Positions 11,300-11,438 of a stretch of DNA of 11,438 bases are shown one piece after another. Source of the stretch: an uncultured Bacillota bacterium (GTDB lineage: Bacteria; Bacillota; Clostridia; Peptostreptococcales; Anaerovoracaceae). The notes below the pieces were generated by a model. The model worked only from the letters and a program-made list of their open reading frames with translations, was not told the DNA's origin and did not search any database. The stretch covers positions 1 to 11,438 of the forward strand of contig CAMJRV010000038.1 in NCBI GenBank assembly GCA_946408315.1. The letters run 5' to 3'. Every line of letters starts with the position of its first letter. Position 1 is the stretch's first letter. The position numbers and the translations under genes are program-made.

Positions 11300-11438
11300 T
11301 CAAAATAAATCAGATTCTCCGCAGGCAATGACCAATTTTATGATGCCATAAATCCTCAGACTCTTCATGGCCGTGTTCAAATAATTATGCGGCTGTTTTC
11401 GGTCGATGTACTTGCCATTGATAATTCCTGCCCTGTTT
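11300..11438 (-). CDS. 3' end of an unidentified gene
   Basis: On the minus strand a frame is open from the window edge to a TGA at 11302-11300, giving 45 residues that include INGKYIDRKQPHNYLNTAMK and IKLVIACGESDLF at the end. The other two minus frames are interrupted. A strong terminator follows at a normal distance, which supports a real gene end. I do not recognise the family. The Arg/Lys-rich then hydrophobic pattern does not point to a domain I can name. Confidence 0.5.
   Translation of the reverse strand, partial: NRAGIINGKYIDRKQPHNYLNTAMKSLRIYGIIKLVIACGESDLF

Noticed and set aside
11018..11308. 96-codon + frame crossing repeat copy 2
   Set aside because: It runs through the repeat element and a strong terminator, has no ribosome binding site, and shows no domain pattern.

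Overview
The window looks like chromosomal DNA of an anaerobic, probably endospore-forming member of the Clostridia. Four things suggest this: strong AGGAGG-type ribosome binding sites and TATAAT-type promoters with short intergenic gaps; a Firmicutes-type NagB; a SleB/CwlJ-type cortex hydrolase; and a small relative of the oxygen-sensitive class III ribonucleotide reductase. The left two thirds is moderately GC-rich. The DUF2383 gene near 10.3-10.7 kb is visibly AT-richer. No rRNA, complete tRNA, CRISPR array, transposase or intact integrase is visible.

Layout. Positions 1-3304 hold a sugar-uptake and catabolism cluster on the + strand: the tail of an RbsC-type ABC permease, a lipoprotein sugar-binding protein, a terminator, a cytoplasmic TIM-barrel glycosidase-like protein, and glucosamine-6-phosphate deaminase (nagB). 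Together they suggest import of an amino sugar or its conjugate, hydrolysis inside the cell, and entry into glycolysis as fructose-6-phosphate. Positions 3441-4346 encode a membrane-anchored cell-wall hydrolase with an octapeptide-repeat linker. Positions 4479-6686 encode a soluble PAS-PAS-PAS-GGDEF-HD-GYP protein able in principle both to make and to degrade cyclic di-GMP. Positions 6741-7025 encode a 94-residue protein resembling the glycyl-radical tail of NrdD, behind a clear promoter. Positions 7160-7747 encode a helical protein of unknown function.

From 7742 to 9436 the genes are on the minus strand: a Nudix hydrolase and a low-molecular-weight tyrosine phosphatase in a two-gene operon, a possible 20-residue arginine-rich peptide, and a GyrI-like ligand-binding protein. 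Each has its own promoter-like sequence.

The right end (9.5-11.4 kb) is accessory in character. It has two elements with the same inverted ends but unrelated, hairpin-rich interiors, a decayed HD-domain gene that has lost its catalytic HD segment, a ferritin-like DUF2383 gene, a possible tyrosine-recombinase tail, and the 3' end of an unidentified minus-strand gene. The most interesting items are the stand-alone NrdD-tail protein with a possible NrdR site in its promoter, the paired repeat elements whose ends look like a tRNA T-arm, and the tiny arginine-rich ORF.
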